Positions 43,189 to 52,598 are shown, numbered from the stretch's first letter. The stretch is DNA of 64,000 nt from Tardiphaga robiniae (GCF_013359755.1 NZ_JABMCJ010000092.1:372001-436000), one strand, 5' to 3'. The notes: generated from the sequence alone by a model not told the origin. Translations and numbers: made by a program.

Positions 43189-44214
43189 TCACCGCGCGGC
43201 TTCGAAACCGGCGAGGGTCGAGGTGAGGTTGGCGCCGAGGATGTCGGAGAGATATCCGCCTTCCTGAACGAGAACGGTGGGCAGGCCCATGCGCGCAACG
43301 GCTTCACCGATGCGCTTGAAGCCCGGGGTGGTGACTTTCAGGGCCGCCAGCGGATCGTGCTCGGATGCATCGAGGCCGAGAGCGAGAACCAGAGCCGTCG
43401 GTGCAAACGACTTGATGGTCTTCTCGGCGACAGCAAGCGCGTCGATGAAACCGTCATCGCCGGTGCCAAGCGCGAGCGGAATATTGAGATTGGTGCCGAG
43501 ACCGTTGCCTTCGCCCTTCTCATGGGCATAGCCCCAGACGAAGGGGTAGTAACCGACGGGATCGGCATGGATCGACACCGTCAGCACGTCTGGACGCGCA
43601 TAGAAGATGCCCTGTGTGCCGTTGCCGTGATGCACGTCGACATCGAGGATCGCGACGCGCTCGTGCTTGGTGCGCAGATGCTCGGCGGCGATGGCCGAAT
43701 TGTTCATGAAGCAGAAGCCGCCGGCCATGTCGCGATAGGCGTGGTGGCCGGGTGGGCGACACAGCGCGTAGACGGCGTCCTCACCGTCCATCACCATCTG
43801 CGCCGCGGTGACGGCGACGTCGGTGGAGGCGCAGGCACCAAGCCAGGTGCCAGGACCGATCGGTGCTGCGGTATCCGCGGTGTGCCAGCCGAGCTTGCCG
43901 GTGATGTGGGTGGGATAGCTGCCCGCCACGCGGTTCGGGTGGATATTGGCGATCATTTCCGGGCCGTAATCCGGCAGCTTGATCCATTCTTCCCAGGCGC
44001 CTTCGAGGAAGCGCAAATATTCCGGCGAGTGCACGCGGGCACGTGGGCCCTGGCCGAATTCGGTCGGCGCGACGATCGTGTGCTTGCCGTCGGCGAGGCC
44101 TTTCAGCAGGCGCTCGGCGCGCTCCGGCTGCTCGGTGGTTTTACGGACCTGACCGCGCACTAGGAAGAACTGCGGATCATGGCTCTTGTGCTTGTCGGAA
44201 TACACTGCCTTCAC
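43189..44214 (-). CDS. acetylpolyamine amidohydrolase-like protein (class II HDAC family)
   Basis: 341 residues, the same length as the acetylpolyamine amidohydrolase of Mycoplana. GTG start overlapping the GntR stop by 3 bp (GTGA). HDAC-fold catalytic elements are intact: tandem His in CRPPGHHAYRDMAGGFCFMNN, zinc ligands DVDVHHGNGTQGIFY, then Asp in ALGLDASEHDPLA and the transition-state Tyr in EGGYL. It would remove acetyl groups from acetylated polyamines such as N-acetylputrescine; protein deacetylation is less likely. Translationally coupled to its regulator. Confidence 0.88.
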   Translation of the reverse strand: MKAVYSDKHKSHDPQFFLVRGQVRKTTEQPERAERLLKGLADGKHTIVAPTEFGQGPRARVHSPEYLRFLEGAWEEWIKLPDYGPEMIANIHPNRVAGSYPTHITGKLGWHTADTAAPIGPGTWLGACASTDVAVTAAQMVMDGEDAVYALCRPPGHHAYRDMAGGFCFMNNSAIAAEHLRTKHERVAILDVDVHHGNGTQGIFYARPDVLTVSIHADPVGYYPFVWGYAHEKGEGNGLGTNLNIPLALGTGDDGFIDALAVAEKTIKSFAPTALVLALGLDASEHDPLAALKVTTPGFKRIGEAVARMGLPTVLVQEGGYLSDILGANLTSTLAGFEAAR

Positions 44215-44918
44215 GTAGCGGCTCCATTCGTTGAGGAGGGAAGTTCGCGGACCAGCTTGCCGACTTCGCGCCAGGCAGCGCCGATATGATAGTCGATCCG
44301 CGCGGTGATGATGTCGGCATGCCCCTGTTCGAGCACTTCGAGCAGCGCCTCATGGGTCTGCGCAATCCGATGCGGATCGTCATAGAGCCGGCCGATCAGA
44401 CCGATCGTCATCCGCAGTTCCGAAGCGAGATCGTCGAACAATCGCAACAGGCGTTTGCTGCCGGCAATTTCGCAGATCATGCGATGAAATTTGTAATCTT
44501 CCTCGATCTGTCGCGCGTGATCGTCGATCGCGGCAGTCTCATGCATGACGTCGATCTGCCGGCGCAGCATGTCGCGATTGGCAGGCGTCATGTTCTTGGA
44601 GGCCAGCACGCCGGCATGACATTCGACGCAAATGCGCAGGTCGTAGACCTCGTCGATATCCGTCGCTTCGAGCTTGCGGACGAAGAAGCCGCGGCGTGGA
44701 TGTGAGACCAGCAGGCCCTGTTGCTCGAGCAGCCGTGCAGCTTCACGGACAGGGGCGCGGCTGACGCCGAGTTCGCGGGCGATGCCGGCTTCGACGACTT
44801 TGGCGCCGGGCAGCAGCTGCCCCTTGATGATGGCCTGGGTCAGGATGCGTGCGACCTGCCCGACAAGATCGGTGTCGGCGAGGGCGGTCAGACCAACTGG
44901 AGGAGACATCAAACGCAT
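44211..44918 (-). CDS. GntR family transcriptional regulator (FCD type)
   Basis: 235 residues. An N-terminal winged helix (about 20-85; LPGAKVVEAGIARELGVSRAPVREAARLLEQQGLL) and a C-terminal FCD domain (about 95-225; YKFHRMICEIAG, THEALLEVLEQGHADIITARIDYHIG). First gene of the unit continuing with the HDAC-like, gabT and M20 genes, and divergent from the aldolase/peptide-importer unit. The candidate operator ATTGTCGACAGT (44961-44972) lies between. Confidence 0.9.
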   Translation of the reverse strand: MRLMSPPVGLTALADTDLVGQVARILTQAIIKGQLLPGAKVVEAGIARELGVSRAPVREAARLLEQQGLLVSHPRRGFFVRKLEATDIDEVYDLRICVECHAGVLASKNMTPANRDMLRRQIDVMHETAAIDDHARQIEEDYKFHRMICEIAGSKRLLRLFDDLASELRMTIGLIGRLYDDPHRIAQTHEALLEVLEQGHADIITARIDYHIGAAWREVGKLVRELPSSTNGAAT

Positions 44919-44960
44919 GCGGGGGACCCGTTTCTTCCCCTGTACAAGAATTAATCGTCG

Positions 44961-44972
44961 ATTGTCGACAGT
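44961..44972. promoter_or_regulatory. candidate GntR operator in the divergent promoter
   Basis: ATTGTCGACAGT is a near-perfect palindrome of the TTGTCGACAA kind bound by FCD-type GntR proteins. It lies 43 bp upstream of the GntR gene and 70 bp upstream of the aldolase gene, with TTAA flanks, so a single site could control both units. Confidence 0.5.
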
Positions 44973-45041
44973 TTAATCTTGCGAGCTGCCATGCGATTGT
45001 GTTTCCTGCCCGCACCTTAAAAAAAGCCGGGAACCGCGCCT

Positions 45042-45821
45042 GTGAATATGCACGCAAACCTTACGCCGACCCTCGATGCCGCCAAGCAGGTCCGTATCGA
45101 CCTCGCCGCTGCCTATCGCCTGATCCATCGCCTCGGCCTCGATGACAGCATTTACACGCATATTTCGGTGCGCGTCCCCGGCACCCAGGACCGCTTCCTG
45201 ATCAATCCCTATGGCATGCGCTTCGAGGAAGTGACGGCCGGCAACCTCGTCACCGTCGACGTCGACGGTAAAGTTGTCGACGATCCGCTCGGCCTCGGTA
45301 TCAATCCGGCCGGCTTCACCATTCACAGCGCCGTTCACGCCGCCCGCCACGACGCGCAGTGCGTGCTGCATACGCATACCGTTGCCGGTGTCGCCGTGTC
45401 GTGCCTGAAGGACGGTCTGCAGCCGCTGAACCAGTGGTCGATGCAGTTCACCGACCGCATCGCCTATCATGACTTCGAAGGCATCGCGCTAGACCTGTCC
45501 GAGCGCGAGCGTCTGGTCGCCGATCTCGGCGACAAGATGGTTCTCATCCTGCGCAACCACGGCCTGCTCACCTGCGGCCGCTCGGTCGGTGAGGCCTTCA
45601 AGCTGATGTTCAACATGGAGCGCTCCTGCCGCGCGCAGCTCGCGATTCTTTCAACCGGCGCAGAAGTCATTCGCCCGTCCCACGCCATTGCCGCACACAC
45701 CGCCGGCCAGTATGACCGCGGTTACGACAAGGTGCATGGCACCGAAGGCGGCAAGCCGGACAGCGAGTGGGAAGCGTTCAAGCGCATGCTTGATCGCACG
45801 GACGCCGATTACAAGAATTGA
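45042..45821 (+). CDS. class II aldolase/adducin family protein
   Basis: 259 residues with the fold of fuculose-phosphate aldolase. The zinc His pair is in VLHTHTVAG, and a third His in the C-terminal half lies in LRNHGLLTCG. ISVRVPGTQDRFLINPYGMRFEEV carries the phosphate-binding-like loop. It could be an aldolase, a decarboxylase-type enzyme or an epimerase; the substrate is unknown. It is the first gene of the unit with the peptide-type importer. Confidence 0.88.
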   Translation: MNMHANLTPTLDAAKQVRIDLAAAYRLIHRLGLDDSIYTHISVRVPGTQDRFLINPYGMRFEEVTAGNLVTVDVDGKVVDDPLGLGINPAGFTIHSAVHAARHDAQCVLHTHTVAGVAVSCLKDGLQPLNQWSMQFTDRIAYHDFEGIALDLSERERLVADLGDKMVLILRNHGLLTCGRSVGEAFKLMFNMERSCRAQLAILSTGAEVIRPSHAIAAHTAGQYDRGYDKVHGTEGGKPDSEWEAFKRMLDRTDADYKN

Positions 45822-45887
45822 TCCGACTTCCGCTACACATCGTCAACTGATCTGGGTTACGTGCCAACCGGCACTAAGGGGAAAGAT

Positions 45888-47435
45888 ATGTTGAAGAAAT
45901 TTGTATTGGCTTTGGCACTGAGCACCGTGAGTACAATGGCGCTCGCGCAGGAGCCGAAGATGGGCGGCACCATCAATGCGGTGATCCAGCCTGAACCGCC
46001 GGGCCTGATGCTCGCGCTGGTTCAGAACGGCCCGACCCAGATGGTCTCGGGCAACATTTATGAAGGCCTGCTGCGCTACAGCAAGACACTGGAGCCGCAG
46101 CCCGGTCTCGCCGAGAGCTGGACCATCAGCCCGGATGCCAAGACCTACACGTTCAAGCTCAAGCAGGGCGTGACCTGGCACGACGGCAAGCCGTTCACCG
46201 CGGCCGACGTGCTGTTCTCCATCGAGACGCTCAAGGTCACCCACGCCCGCGCGCGCAATAACCTCGTGCAGCTCGACAAGGTCGAAGCGCCGGACGATTA
46301 CACCGTCGTCTTCACGCTGAAGCAGCCCTTTGGCCCCTTCATCGGCATCTTCGAAGTCGGCTCGATGCCGATCATCCCGAAGCACATCTATGAAGGCTCC
46401 GACGTCAAGACCAATCCGGCGAACAACACGCCGATCGGTACCGGCCCGTTCATGTTCAAGGAATGGAAGAAGGGCTCGTTCATCCAGCTGGTGAAGAACC
46501 CCAACTACCACGTCCAGGGCAAGCCCTATATCGACGGCATCTACTGGCAGATCATTCCGGACGCCGCTGCGCGTTCGGTGGCCTACGAGACCGGTAAGGT
46601 CGATGTGCTGCCCGGCGGTTCGATCGAGAACTTCGACGTGCCGCGCGTGAGCAAGCTGCCGAATACCTGCGTCACCGGCGACGGCTGGGAGTTCTTCTCG
46701 CCGATGGCCTGGATGTGGCTCAACAACCGCACCCCCGTGCTCGCCAACAAGAAGGTTCGTCAGGCGATCATGTATGCGGTGGACCGCGAATTCGCCAAGG
46801 ACGTGATCTGGAACGGTCTCGGCAAGGTGGCCACCGGCCCATCGTCGTCGGCGATCAAGTTCTACACCGACAACGTGCCGAAATACCCCTACGATCCGGC
46901 CAAGGCCAAGGCGCTGCTGAAGGAAGCCGGCTACAAGGGCGAGAAGATCCGCCTGATGCCGCTGCCCTATGGCGAGACCTGGTCGCGCTGGGGTGAAGCT
47001 GTGAAGCAGAACCTCGTCGACGTCGGCATGAATATAGAGACCATCGCCACCGACGTGCCTGGTTCGAACCAGAAGAACATGGAGTGGGATTACGATATCT
47101 CCTTCACCTATCTCTATCAGTACGGCGATCCGGCGCTCGGCGTTGGCCGCAATTACGTGACGAGCGCGATCCAGAAGGGCCAGCTGTTCAACAATCTCGA
47201 GGGATACTCCAATCCCGAGGTCGACAAGCTGTTCGAAGAGGGCGCCGTCGCCACGCCGGATTCGAAGCGCAAGGAAATCTACGAGAAGGTCCAGAAGATC
47301 CTCGTCGAGGATGTGCCTGTGGCATGGCAGCTTGAACTGCAGTTCCCGACCATCACGAACTGCAAGATCAAGAACCTGATCACCACCGGTATCGGCGTCA
47401 ATGACGGTTTCCGCGACGCCTGGATCGACAAGTAA
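45888..47435 (+). CDS. peptide/opine/nickel-type ABC importer binding protein (SBP family 5)
   Basis: 515 residues from the ATG at 45888 (AAGGGGA site; a GTG at 45861 is unlikely). A signal peptide ends near ALAQ (residue 21). It has the three-lobed family 5 fold: GGTINAVIQPEPPG, VSGNIYEGLLRYSKTLEPQPGLAESW, TFKLKQGVTWHDGKPFTAADV and NNRTPVLANKKVRQAI are typical. The ligand may be a peptide, an opine or an amino-sugar derivative. A strong terminator follows. Confidence 0.92.
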   Translation: MLKKFVLALALSTVSTMALAQEPKMGGTINAVIQPEPPGLMLALVQNGPTQMVSGNIYEGLLRYSKTLEPQPGLAESWTISPDAKTYTFKLKQGVTWHDGKPFTAADVLFSIETLKVTHARARNNLVQLDKVEAPDDYTVVFTLKQPFGPFIGIFEVGSMPIIPKHIYEGSDVKTNPANNTPIGTGPFMFKEWKKGSFIQLVKNPNYHVQGKPYIDGIYWQIIPDAAARSVAYETGKVDVLPGGSIENFDVPRVSKLPNTCVTGDGWEFFSPMAWMWLNNRTPVLANKKVRQAIMYAVDREFAKDVIWNGLGKVATGPSSSAIKFYTDNVPKYPYDPAKAKALLKEAGYKGEKIRLMPLPYGETWSRWGEAVKQNLVDVGMNIETIATDVPGSNQKNMEWDYDISFTYLYQYGDPALGVGRNYVTSAIQKGQLFNNLEGYSNPEVDKLFEEGAVATPDSKRKEIYEKVQKILVEDVPVAWQLELQFPTITNCKIKNLITTGIGVNDGFRDAWIDK

Positions 47436-47450
47436 GCTTTCAGCCTGATG

Positions 47451-47487
47451 CCCGTGACGATCTCTGTGATCGTCACGGGTTTTCTTT
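47451..47487 (+). terminator. rho-independent terminator between binding protein and permease genes
   Basis: A 12-bp perfect stem, CCCGTGACGATC (47451-47462) with GATCGTCACGGG (47468-47479), has a 5-nt loop TCTGT and is followed by TTTTCTTT. It lies 15 bp after the binding-protein stop, so most transcripts probably end here and the downstream permease genes receive only read-through. Confidence 0.9.
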
Positions 47488-47519
47488 GTGTACTCTGACC
47501 TGAATGCGATGGACCTCTG

Positions 47520-48491
47520 ATGCTGTCATTCGTTGCCCAGAGGATCGTGAAGGGCGTGTTCGTCCTGCTTGCGATCATCGTGATGAACTTCTTCCTGATC
47601 CGCCTTGCGCCAGGCGATCCCGCAGCGGTGATGGCCGGTGAGGCCGGCGCCAGCGATGAGCAATTCGTCCAGCAGCTGCGCGAAAAGTTCTCACTGGACA
47701 AACCGCTGCCGGAGCAGCTGTTCATTTACGTGAAGGGTGTCGTCACCCTCGACCTCGGTTTCTCGTTCCGCCAGCAGATGCCGGTCGCGAAGCTGATCGC
47801 CGAGCGTCTGCCGGCGACGCTGCTGCTGACGCTGACGGCGTTCGGCATATCGCTGTTGCTGGGCATCACATTCGGTACGCTGGCCGCGAGATTTGCGGGG
47901 ACATGGGCGGACACCGCCATCACTGTCTCGGCGCTGCTGTTCTATGCCACGCCGATCTTCTGGGTCGCGCTGATGTCGATCCTGCTGTTCTCGGTCTATC
48001 TCGGCTGGCTGCCGAGCTTCGGCTACGAGACCGTCGGTGGAAACTTTACCGGATGGGCACATGTGAAAGACGTGGCCCTGCATCTGGTGATGCCGGCGAT
48101 GACCATCGGCCTGTTCTTCATGGCGACCTATACGCGCATGACGCGCGCCTCGATGCTTGAGGTCAAGCGGCTGGATTTCGTCAAGACCGCCCGCGCCAAG
48201 GGCCTGCGCGACAACATCATCCAACGCCGCCACGTGCTGCGCAACGCGCTGCTGCCGGTGGTGACGCTGGCCGGCGTCCATTCCGGTACGTTGGTGGGCG
48301 GCGCGGTGCTCACCGAGACGGTGTTTGCATGGCCCGGCATCGGCCGGTTGCTTTATGAGGCGCTCTTGCAACGCGATTATAACCTTCTGCTCGGCGTCTT
48401 CGTGGTCTGCTCGGCGATGGTCCTGATCTTCAACCTCGTCACCGACCTCGTTTATCGGCTGGTCGATCCACGCATCGAGTTTGCATCATGA
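47520..48491 (+). CDS. peptide-type ABC importer permease (DppB-like)
   Basis: 323 residues with six membrane helices, the first at residues 9-29. The family motif FFLIRLAPGDPAAVMAGE and the EAA loop VKTARAKGLRDNIIQRRHVLRNALLPVVT (about 218-246) are intact. Overlaps the next permease gene by 4 bp. Confidence 0.92.
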   Translation: MLSFVAQRIVKGVFVLLAIIVMNFFLIRLAPGDPAAVMAGEAGASDEQFVQQLREKFSLDKPLPEQLFIYVKGVVTLDLGFSFRQQMPVAKLIAERLPATLLLTLTAFGISLLLGITFGTLAARFAGTWADTAITVSALLFYATPIFWVALMSILLFSVYLGWLPSFGYETVGGNFTGWAHVKDVALHLVMPAMTIGLFFMATYTRMTRASMLEVKRLDFVKTARAKGLRDNIIQRRHVLRNALLPVVTLAGVHSGTLVGGAVLTETVFAWPGIGRLLYEALLQRDYNLLLGVFVVCSAMVLIFNLVTDLVYRLVDPRIEFAS

Positions 48492-49327
48492 AGAAGTTCT
48501 GGAAATTGATGCTGCGCAATCCCGGCGGCGTTATCGGTCTGGTCATCATCACGCTTGCGATTTTCGTCGCGCTGTTCGGGCAGATGATCTTCCCGACCTC
48601 GCCCTGGCGCATGGTGCAGCGGCCGTTCCTGCCGCCCTTCACCAATCCGATGGTGACGCTCGGCACCGACGCGCTGGGCCGCGACGTGTTTGCAGGCCTG
48701 ATCTACGGCGCCCGCGTGTCGCTGCTGGTCGGTCTCGTCTCGACCACCGTGGCGCTGACCATCGGCGTGCCGCTCGGCGCCATCGCCGGCTATTTCGGCG
48801 GCAAGGTCGACGACGCCCTGATGCGCTTCACCGAATTCTTCCAGACCATTCCGAGCTTCCCGCTGGCCATTGTGCTGGTGGCGATCCTGCAGCCGTCGAT
48901 CTATTCCATCGTTGGGTCCATCGCCATTGTCTCCTGGCCGCCGGTGGCGCGTCTGGTGCGCGGCGAGGTGCTGTCGCTGCGCACACGCGAATATGTCCAG
49001 GCGGCCATCGTGACCGGCCAGAGCAACACCTGGATCATCTCGCGCGAGATTTTGCCGAATGCGCTGTCGCCGGTGATCGTGCTGGCGTCGCTGATGGTGG
49101 CGAATGCGATCCTGCTGGAATCCTCGCTGTCGTTTCTCGGCCTCGGCGATCCCAATCTGATGTCCTGGGGCTATATGGTCGGCGCCGGCCGGACGGTGAT
49201 CCGTCAGGCCTGGTGGATCACCGTCTTCCCCGGCGTCGCCATCCTGATTTCAGTACTCGGCATGAACCTGATCGGCGAAGGCCTCAACGACGCGCTCAAT
49301 CCGCGCCTGGCGAAGGATAGCCGCTGA
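48488..49327 (+). CDS. peptide-type ABC importer permease (DppC-like)
   Basis: 279 residues, six helices. TLGTDALGRDVFAGLIYGARVSLLVGL is the DppC hallmark, and the EAA loop YVQAAIVTGQSNTWIISREILPNALSPV follows. ATG inside the previous gene end (ATGA); its own stop overlaps the ATG of the ATPase gene by 1 bp. Confidence 0.92.
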   Translation: MKKFWKLMLRNPGGVIGLVIITLAIFVALFGQMIFPTSPWRMVQRPFLPPFTNPMVTLGTDALGRDVFAGLIYGARVSLLVGLVSTTVALTIGVPLGAIAGYFGGKVDDALMRFTEFFQTIPSFPLAIVLVAILQPSIYSIVGSIAIVSWPPVARLVRGEVLSLRTREYVQAAIVTGQSNTWIISREILPNALSPVIVLASLMVANAILLESSLSFLGLGDPNLMSWGYMVGAGRTVIRQAWWITVFPGVAILISVLGMNLIGEGLNDALNPRLAKDSR

Positions 49328-50946
49328 TGACTGCTACCCCCGCCGTTTCCATCAAGAACCTGAAGATTGCTCTGCCGAAGAGCGCCGAACGTCCCTATGC
49401 GGTCGATGGCGTGTCCATCGATCTCATTCCCGGAGAGATCGTCTGCGTCGTCGGCGAATCCGGTTCCGGCAAATCCATGTGCGCGCATGCGCTGATGGGC
49501 CTGCTGCCGGATACGGTGAAGACCGAGACCGGCGAAGTTCTGTTCGAAGGCCAGAATCTCCTGAAGCTCGACGAAAGCGGCTGGCGCGAAGTGCGCGGCC
49601 GCGGCATCGCCATGGTGTTCCAGGAGCCGATGACGGCGCTCAATCCTCTGATGCGGATTGGCGAGCAGATGATGGAAATGTTCGAGGCGCATAATCTTTT
49701 GACGCCGAAGGAGCGCCGCGCCAAGGCCCTCAGCCTCGCCAAGGAAGTCGGTCTGCCAGATCCAGAGCGCATCATCCGCGCCTATCCGCACCAGCTCTCC
49801 GGTGGTCAGCGCCAGCGTGCGATGATCGCCATGGCACTTGCGCTCGAACCATCGGTGCTCGTCGCCGACGAGCCGACCACGGCACTCGACGTGACCACGC
49901 AGGCACAGATCCTTAAGCTGATCCGGAACCTGCAGCGCAGCCGCAACATGGCGGTGATGTTCATCACCCACGATTTCGGCGTCGTCGCCGATATCGCCGA
50001 TCGTGTCGTGGTGTTGCGTCATGGCAAGATCGTCGAGGAAGGCTCGATCGACGCCGTCTTCAGGAATCCGCAGCACGATTACACCAAGGCTCTGCTGGCT
50101 GCCGTGCCGTCGATGCATCCGCCGGTGCGCGCGTCGCTCGACGAAAACGCCAAGGCTGTCGAGGTCATCGGCCTCGACAAGACCTATGTGACCTCGGGCG
50201 GCTGGTTCAAGCCGGACCGCCGCGTGCAGGCGGCGAACGAAGTCACGTTCTCCATCATGCAGGGCGAGACCGTCGGCCTGGTCGGCGAGTCCGGTTCGGG
50301 CAAATCGTCCGTGGCGCGTCTGGTGATGCGGCTCATCGAAGCCGATCGCGGCACCGTGCGCATCGGGGATATCGATCTCACGGCACTCGAAGGCAAGGCG
50401 CTGCGGGCGCAGCGCCACCGCATCCAGATGATCTTTCAGGACCCGTTCGCCTCGCTCAATCCGCGTCGCCGGGTCGGCCAGATCATCACCGATGGCCCGA
50501 TCGCCCGCGGCACCGATCCCAAGGTCGCGATGCAGCGTGCGCGTGATCTGCTGGGGATGGTCGGACTCGATGCCGGCTCGCTCGATCGTTATCCGCATGA
50601 GTTCTCCGGCGGCCAGCGCCAGCGTCTCGGCATCGCCCGCGCGCTTGCGATGGATCCCGAGATCATCGTCGCCGACGAAGCCGTCTCCGCGCTCGACGTC
50701 TCCGTGCAGGCGCAGGTGCTGAAGCTGCTCGAAGACCTCAAGGCCCGCCTTGGTCTCTCGATGCTCTTTATCACCCACGATCTGCGCGTCGCCGCGCAGA
50801 TCTGCGATCGCATCGCCGTGATGCAGCGCGGCGTCATCGTTGAGCTGAAGCCGACGGCGCAATTGTTTGCGTCGCCGGAACATCCCTACACCCGCGAATT
50901 GCTCGGCGCCGTCCCCGGCCAGAGTTCGCCATCCCAGGCCGCCTGA
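49327..50946 (+). CDS. fused dipeptide/oligopeptide ABC importer ATPase (DppD-DppF type)
   Basis: 539 residues containing two complete ATPase domains. First half: Walker [13 protein letters not shown], signature [15 protein letters not shown], Walker [13 protein letters not shown], then the oligopeptide C-terminal extension ([12 protein letters not shown]). Second half from about residue 280: Walker [13 protein letters not shown], signature [15 protein letters not shown], Walker [13 protein letters not shown], and [14 protein letters not shown]. The two halves are usually separate dppD and dppF genes; here they are joined. It completes the importer. Confidence 0.93.
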   Translation: MTATPAVSIKNLKIALPKSAERPYAVDGVSIDLIPGEIVCVVGESGSGKSMCAHALMGLLPDTVKTETGEVLFEGQNLLKLDESGWREVRGRGIAMVFQEPMTALNPLMRIGEQMMEMFEAHNLLTPKERRAKALSLAKEVGLPDPERIIRAYPHQLSGGQRQRAMIAMALALEPSVLVADEPTTALDVTTQAQILKLIRNLQRSRNMAVMFITHDFGVVADIADRVVVLRHGKIVEEGSIDAVFRNPQHDYTKALLAAVPSMHPPVRASLDENAKAVEVIGLDKTYVTSGGWFKPDRRVQAANEVTFSIMQGETVGLVGESGSGKSSVARLVMRLIEADRGTVRIGDIDLTALEGKALRAQRHRIQMIFQDPFASLNPRRRVGQIITDGPIARGTDPKVAMQRARDLLGMVGLDAGSLDRYPHEFSGGQRQRLGIARALAMDPEIIVADEAVSALDVSVQAQVLKLLEDLKARLGLSMLFITHDLRVAAQICDRIAVMQRGVIVELKPTAQLFASPEHPYTRELLGAVPGQSSPSQAA

Positions 50947-50950
50947 CCTT

Positions 50951-51904
50951 ATGCCGACGTCTCCCGTGACTTGTGTTTTCCTGAGCAGGACCATCAACCT
51001 GCGCAAATACCTGACCAACGAAATCGCCCGGCTCGACGGCAAGGTGAATTTTGTCGACCATCTCGACGGCACCGATCCCGCTAAAATCGACATGGCGGTG
51101 AGCTGGCATCCGCATGCCGACGGGTTCGATCACTATCCGAACCTGAAGGCAGCGTGTTCCATCGGCGCCGGCGCCGACAGCATCCTGAACTGTCCGAGCC
51201 TGCGCGATGGCATCGACGTGGTGCGCGTGGTCGAGCCGGCACAGGCGCAGATGATGTCGGGCTTCGTGATCTGGAACGTGATCTATCACCAGCGCCAGTT
51301 CGGGACGTATCTGCAGAACCAGCGCGATCACGTGTGGAAGCGCCTCGGTGGCGGGCGCCGCCCGTCCGAGGTTCCGATCGGCATTCTCGGCTACGGCGCC
51401 ATCGGCGCGCGCGTCGCGTCCGATCTGGCGATGCTCGGCTTTCCCGTCAGGGTCTGGAGCCGCTCGGCCAAGCCGACGACACCCGGCGTGACCGGCTTCC
51501 ACGGCAGCGATGGGCTCGATGCGATGCTCGCGGGCTCTGAGGTGCTGGTGAACCTGCTGCCGCTCACCGAGGAAACCCGCGGCATCCTCGATGCAAGCCT
51601 GTTCGCCAAGCTGCCGCGCGGCAGTTATCTCATTCAGGTCGGCCGCGGCGAGCACTCCGTTGAGCAGGATATCCTCGATGCGCTCGCCGGCGGGCAGCTC
51701 TCCGGCGCGACACTCGATGTCTTCCACACCGAACCGCTGCCCAAGGACCATCCGTTCTGGTCGCATCCGCAGATCGTGCTGACGCCGCACGACGCCTGCG
51801 AGGTCACCATGACCGCCATTGGTGACACGATTTTGGCGACGGCCGAAGCCGTGAAGCTGGGCGTGCAGCCGAAGGATTCGGTGGATCGCGGGAGAGGTTA
51901 CTAA
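50951..51904 (+). CDS. D-2-hydroxyacid dehydrogenase (GhrA/glyoxylate-hydroxypyruvate reductase-like)
   Basis: 317 residues from the ATG at 50951, 4 bp after the ATPase stop. The NAD(P)-binding motif is GILGYGAIGARVA (about 140-152). The catalytic triad is visible as Arg (AGSEVLVNLLPLTEET/GRGEHSV region), Glu (HTEPLPKDHPFW) and His (LTPHD). It reduces glyoxylate, hydroxypyruvate or another 2-oxo acid. Last gene of the aldolase-importer unit. Confidence 0.88.
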   Translation: MPTSPVTCVFLSRTINLRKYLTNEIARLDGKVNFVDHLDGTDPAKIDMAVSWHPHADGFDHYPNLKAACSIGAGADSILNCPSLRDGIDVVRVVEPAQAQMMSGFVIWNVIYHQRQFGTYLQNQRDHVWKRLGGGRRPSEVPIGILGYGAIGARVASDLAMLGFPVRVWSRSAKPTTPGVTGFHGSDGLDAMLAGSEVLVNLLPLTEETRGILDASLFAKLPRGSYLIQVGRGEHSVEQDILDALAGGQLSGATLDVFHTEPLPKDHPFWSHPQIVLTPHDACEVTMTAIGDTILATAEAVKLGVQPKDSVDRGRGY

Positions 51905-51909
51905 CACTC

Positions 51910-51995
51910 CGTCATGGCCGGGCTTGTCCCGGCCATCCACGTCTTTGGACGAGTCAAGAAAGGCGTGGATGCCCGGCACAAGGCCGGGCATGACG
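51910..51995. repeat. dispersed palindromic repeat CGTCATGGCCGGG...CCGGGCATGACG, copy 1
   Basis: Arms CGTCATGGCCGGGCTTGTCC and GGCACAAGGCCGGGCATGACG enclose GGCCATCC/GGATGCC blocks. A second copy is at 63632-63718. Lies between the convergent hydroxyacid dehydrogenase and soxG genes. Known-type repeat of Bradyrhizobium-like genomes. Confidence 0.85.
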
Positions 51996-52019
51996 ACCGA
52001 GAGAATGGCGCTAGGCCCC

Positions 52020-52598
52020 TTACTCCGCCGCCAATCCCGTCATGCCCGCCGACGCTTCCAGCCAGTGCAGGAAACTGCCAGCCATGCTGCGCGCGACCGC
52101 GATGTGGAAAGTTGGCGCCTCGTCGACCTTCCACAGCGTCACGCCCATATGCGCGATCTGCGTGACGGCAACGCTGCCGGCTGGAAACGCCGCGGCGCTG
52201 AGATCGACGGCGACGCCCTTGGCCAGCACATCGAGCAGGGCCGGCCCGGTTAGCCGCAGCAATCCGACGCCATCGGACTGATCGACCACCGAGGCGAGGC
52301 CATCGAGCTGCTGCGCAAGGCTAACGACGAAACGCGGTGTGCCCGCATCGTGGGTCACCAGCCAGCGGCCGGGACCGGTGCCGAGAAATGATGTCGCATC
52401 GCTGCCGGAGCCGTGCGGTCCCCGTGGCAGGTTGATATCGAACTGTTCCTTCACGGCAGCAGCGAGCGCGGCACCCTGGCCCTTGCGGGCCATGACCGTC
52501 GCAATGGCGATGCCGCGACGTTCCCGTGCGATGACGCCGCGGCCATCGCCGATGGAGCGCAACTCAGCGAAGGCCGAGATATGAGCGAGATCAAGCAC
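52020..52598 (-). CDS. soxG: sarcosine oxidase gamma subunit
   Basis: 192 residues from a GTG at 52598, chosen for the AAGGAG site 9 nt upstream; the ATG at 52619 has no site. The start lies inside the last codons of soxA (8-bp overlap), so it is coupled. The fold resembles a folate-binding GcvT-like domain of the small kind: LGTGPGRWLVTHD, SDGVGLLRLTGPALLDVLAKGVAVDL and VTQIAHMGVTLWKV. Gamma is a non-catalytic structural subunit of the heterotetramer. Confidence 0.88.
   Translation of the reverse strand: MLDLAHISAFAELRSIGDGRGVIARERRGIAIATVMARKGQGAALAAAVKEQFDINLPRGPHGSGSDATSFLGTGPGRWLVTHDAGTPRFVVSLAQQLDGLASVVDQSDGVGLLRLTGPALLDVLAKGVAVDLSAAAFPAGSVAVTQIAHMGVTLWKVDEAPTFHIAVARSMAGSFLHWLEASAGMTGLAAE

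Noticed and set aside
43189-44214. Histone-type protein deacetylase acting with the sirtuin at 29775
   Set aside because: The two genes are 13 kb apart with unrelated neighbours; length and context fit acetylpolyamine amidohydrolase better.
49204-51093. 629-codon minus-strand frame opposite the fused ATPase gene
   Set aside because: Antisense of two well-formed ATPase domains; no plausible protein features.
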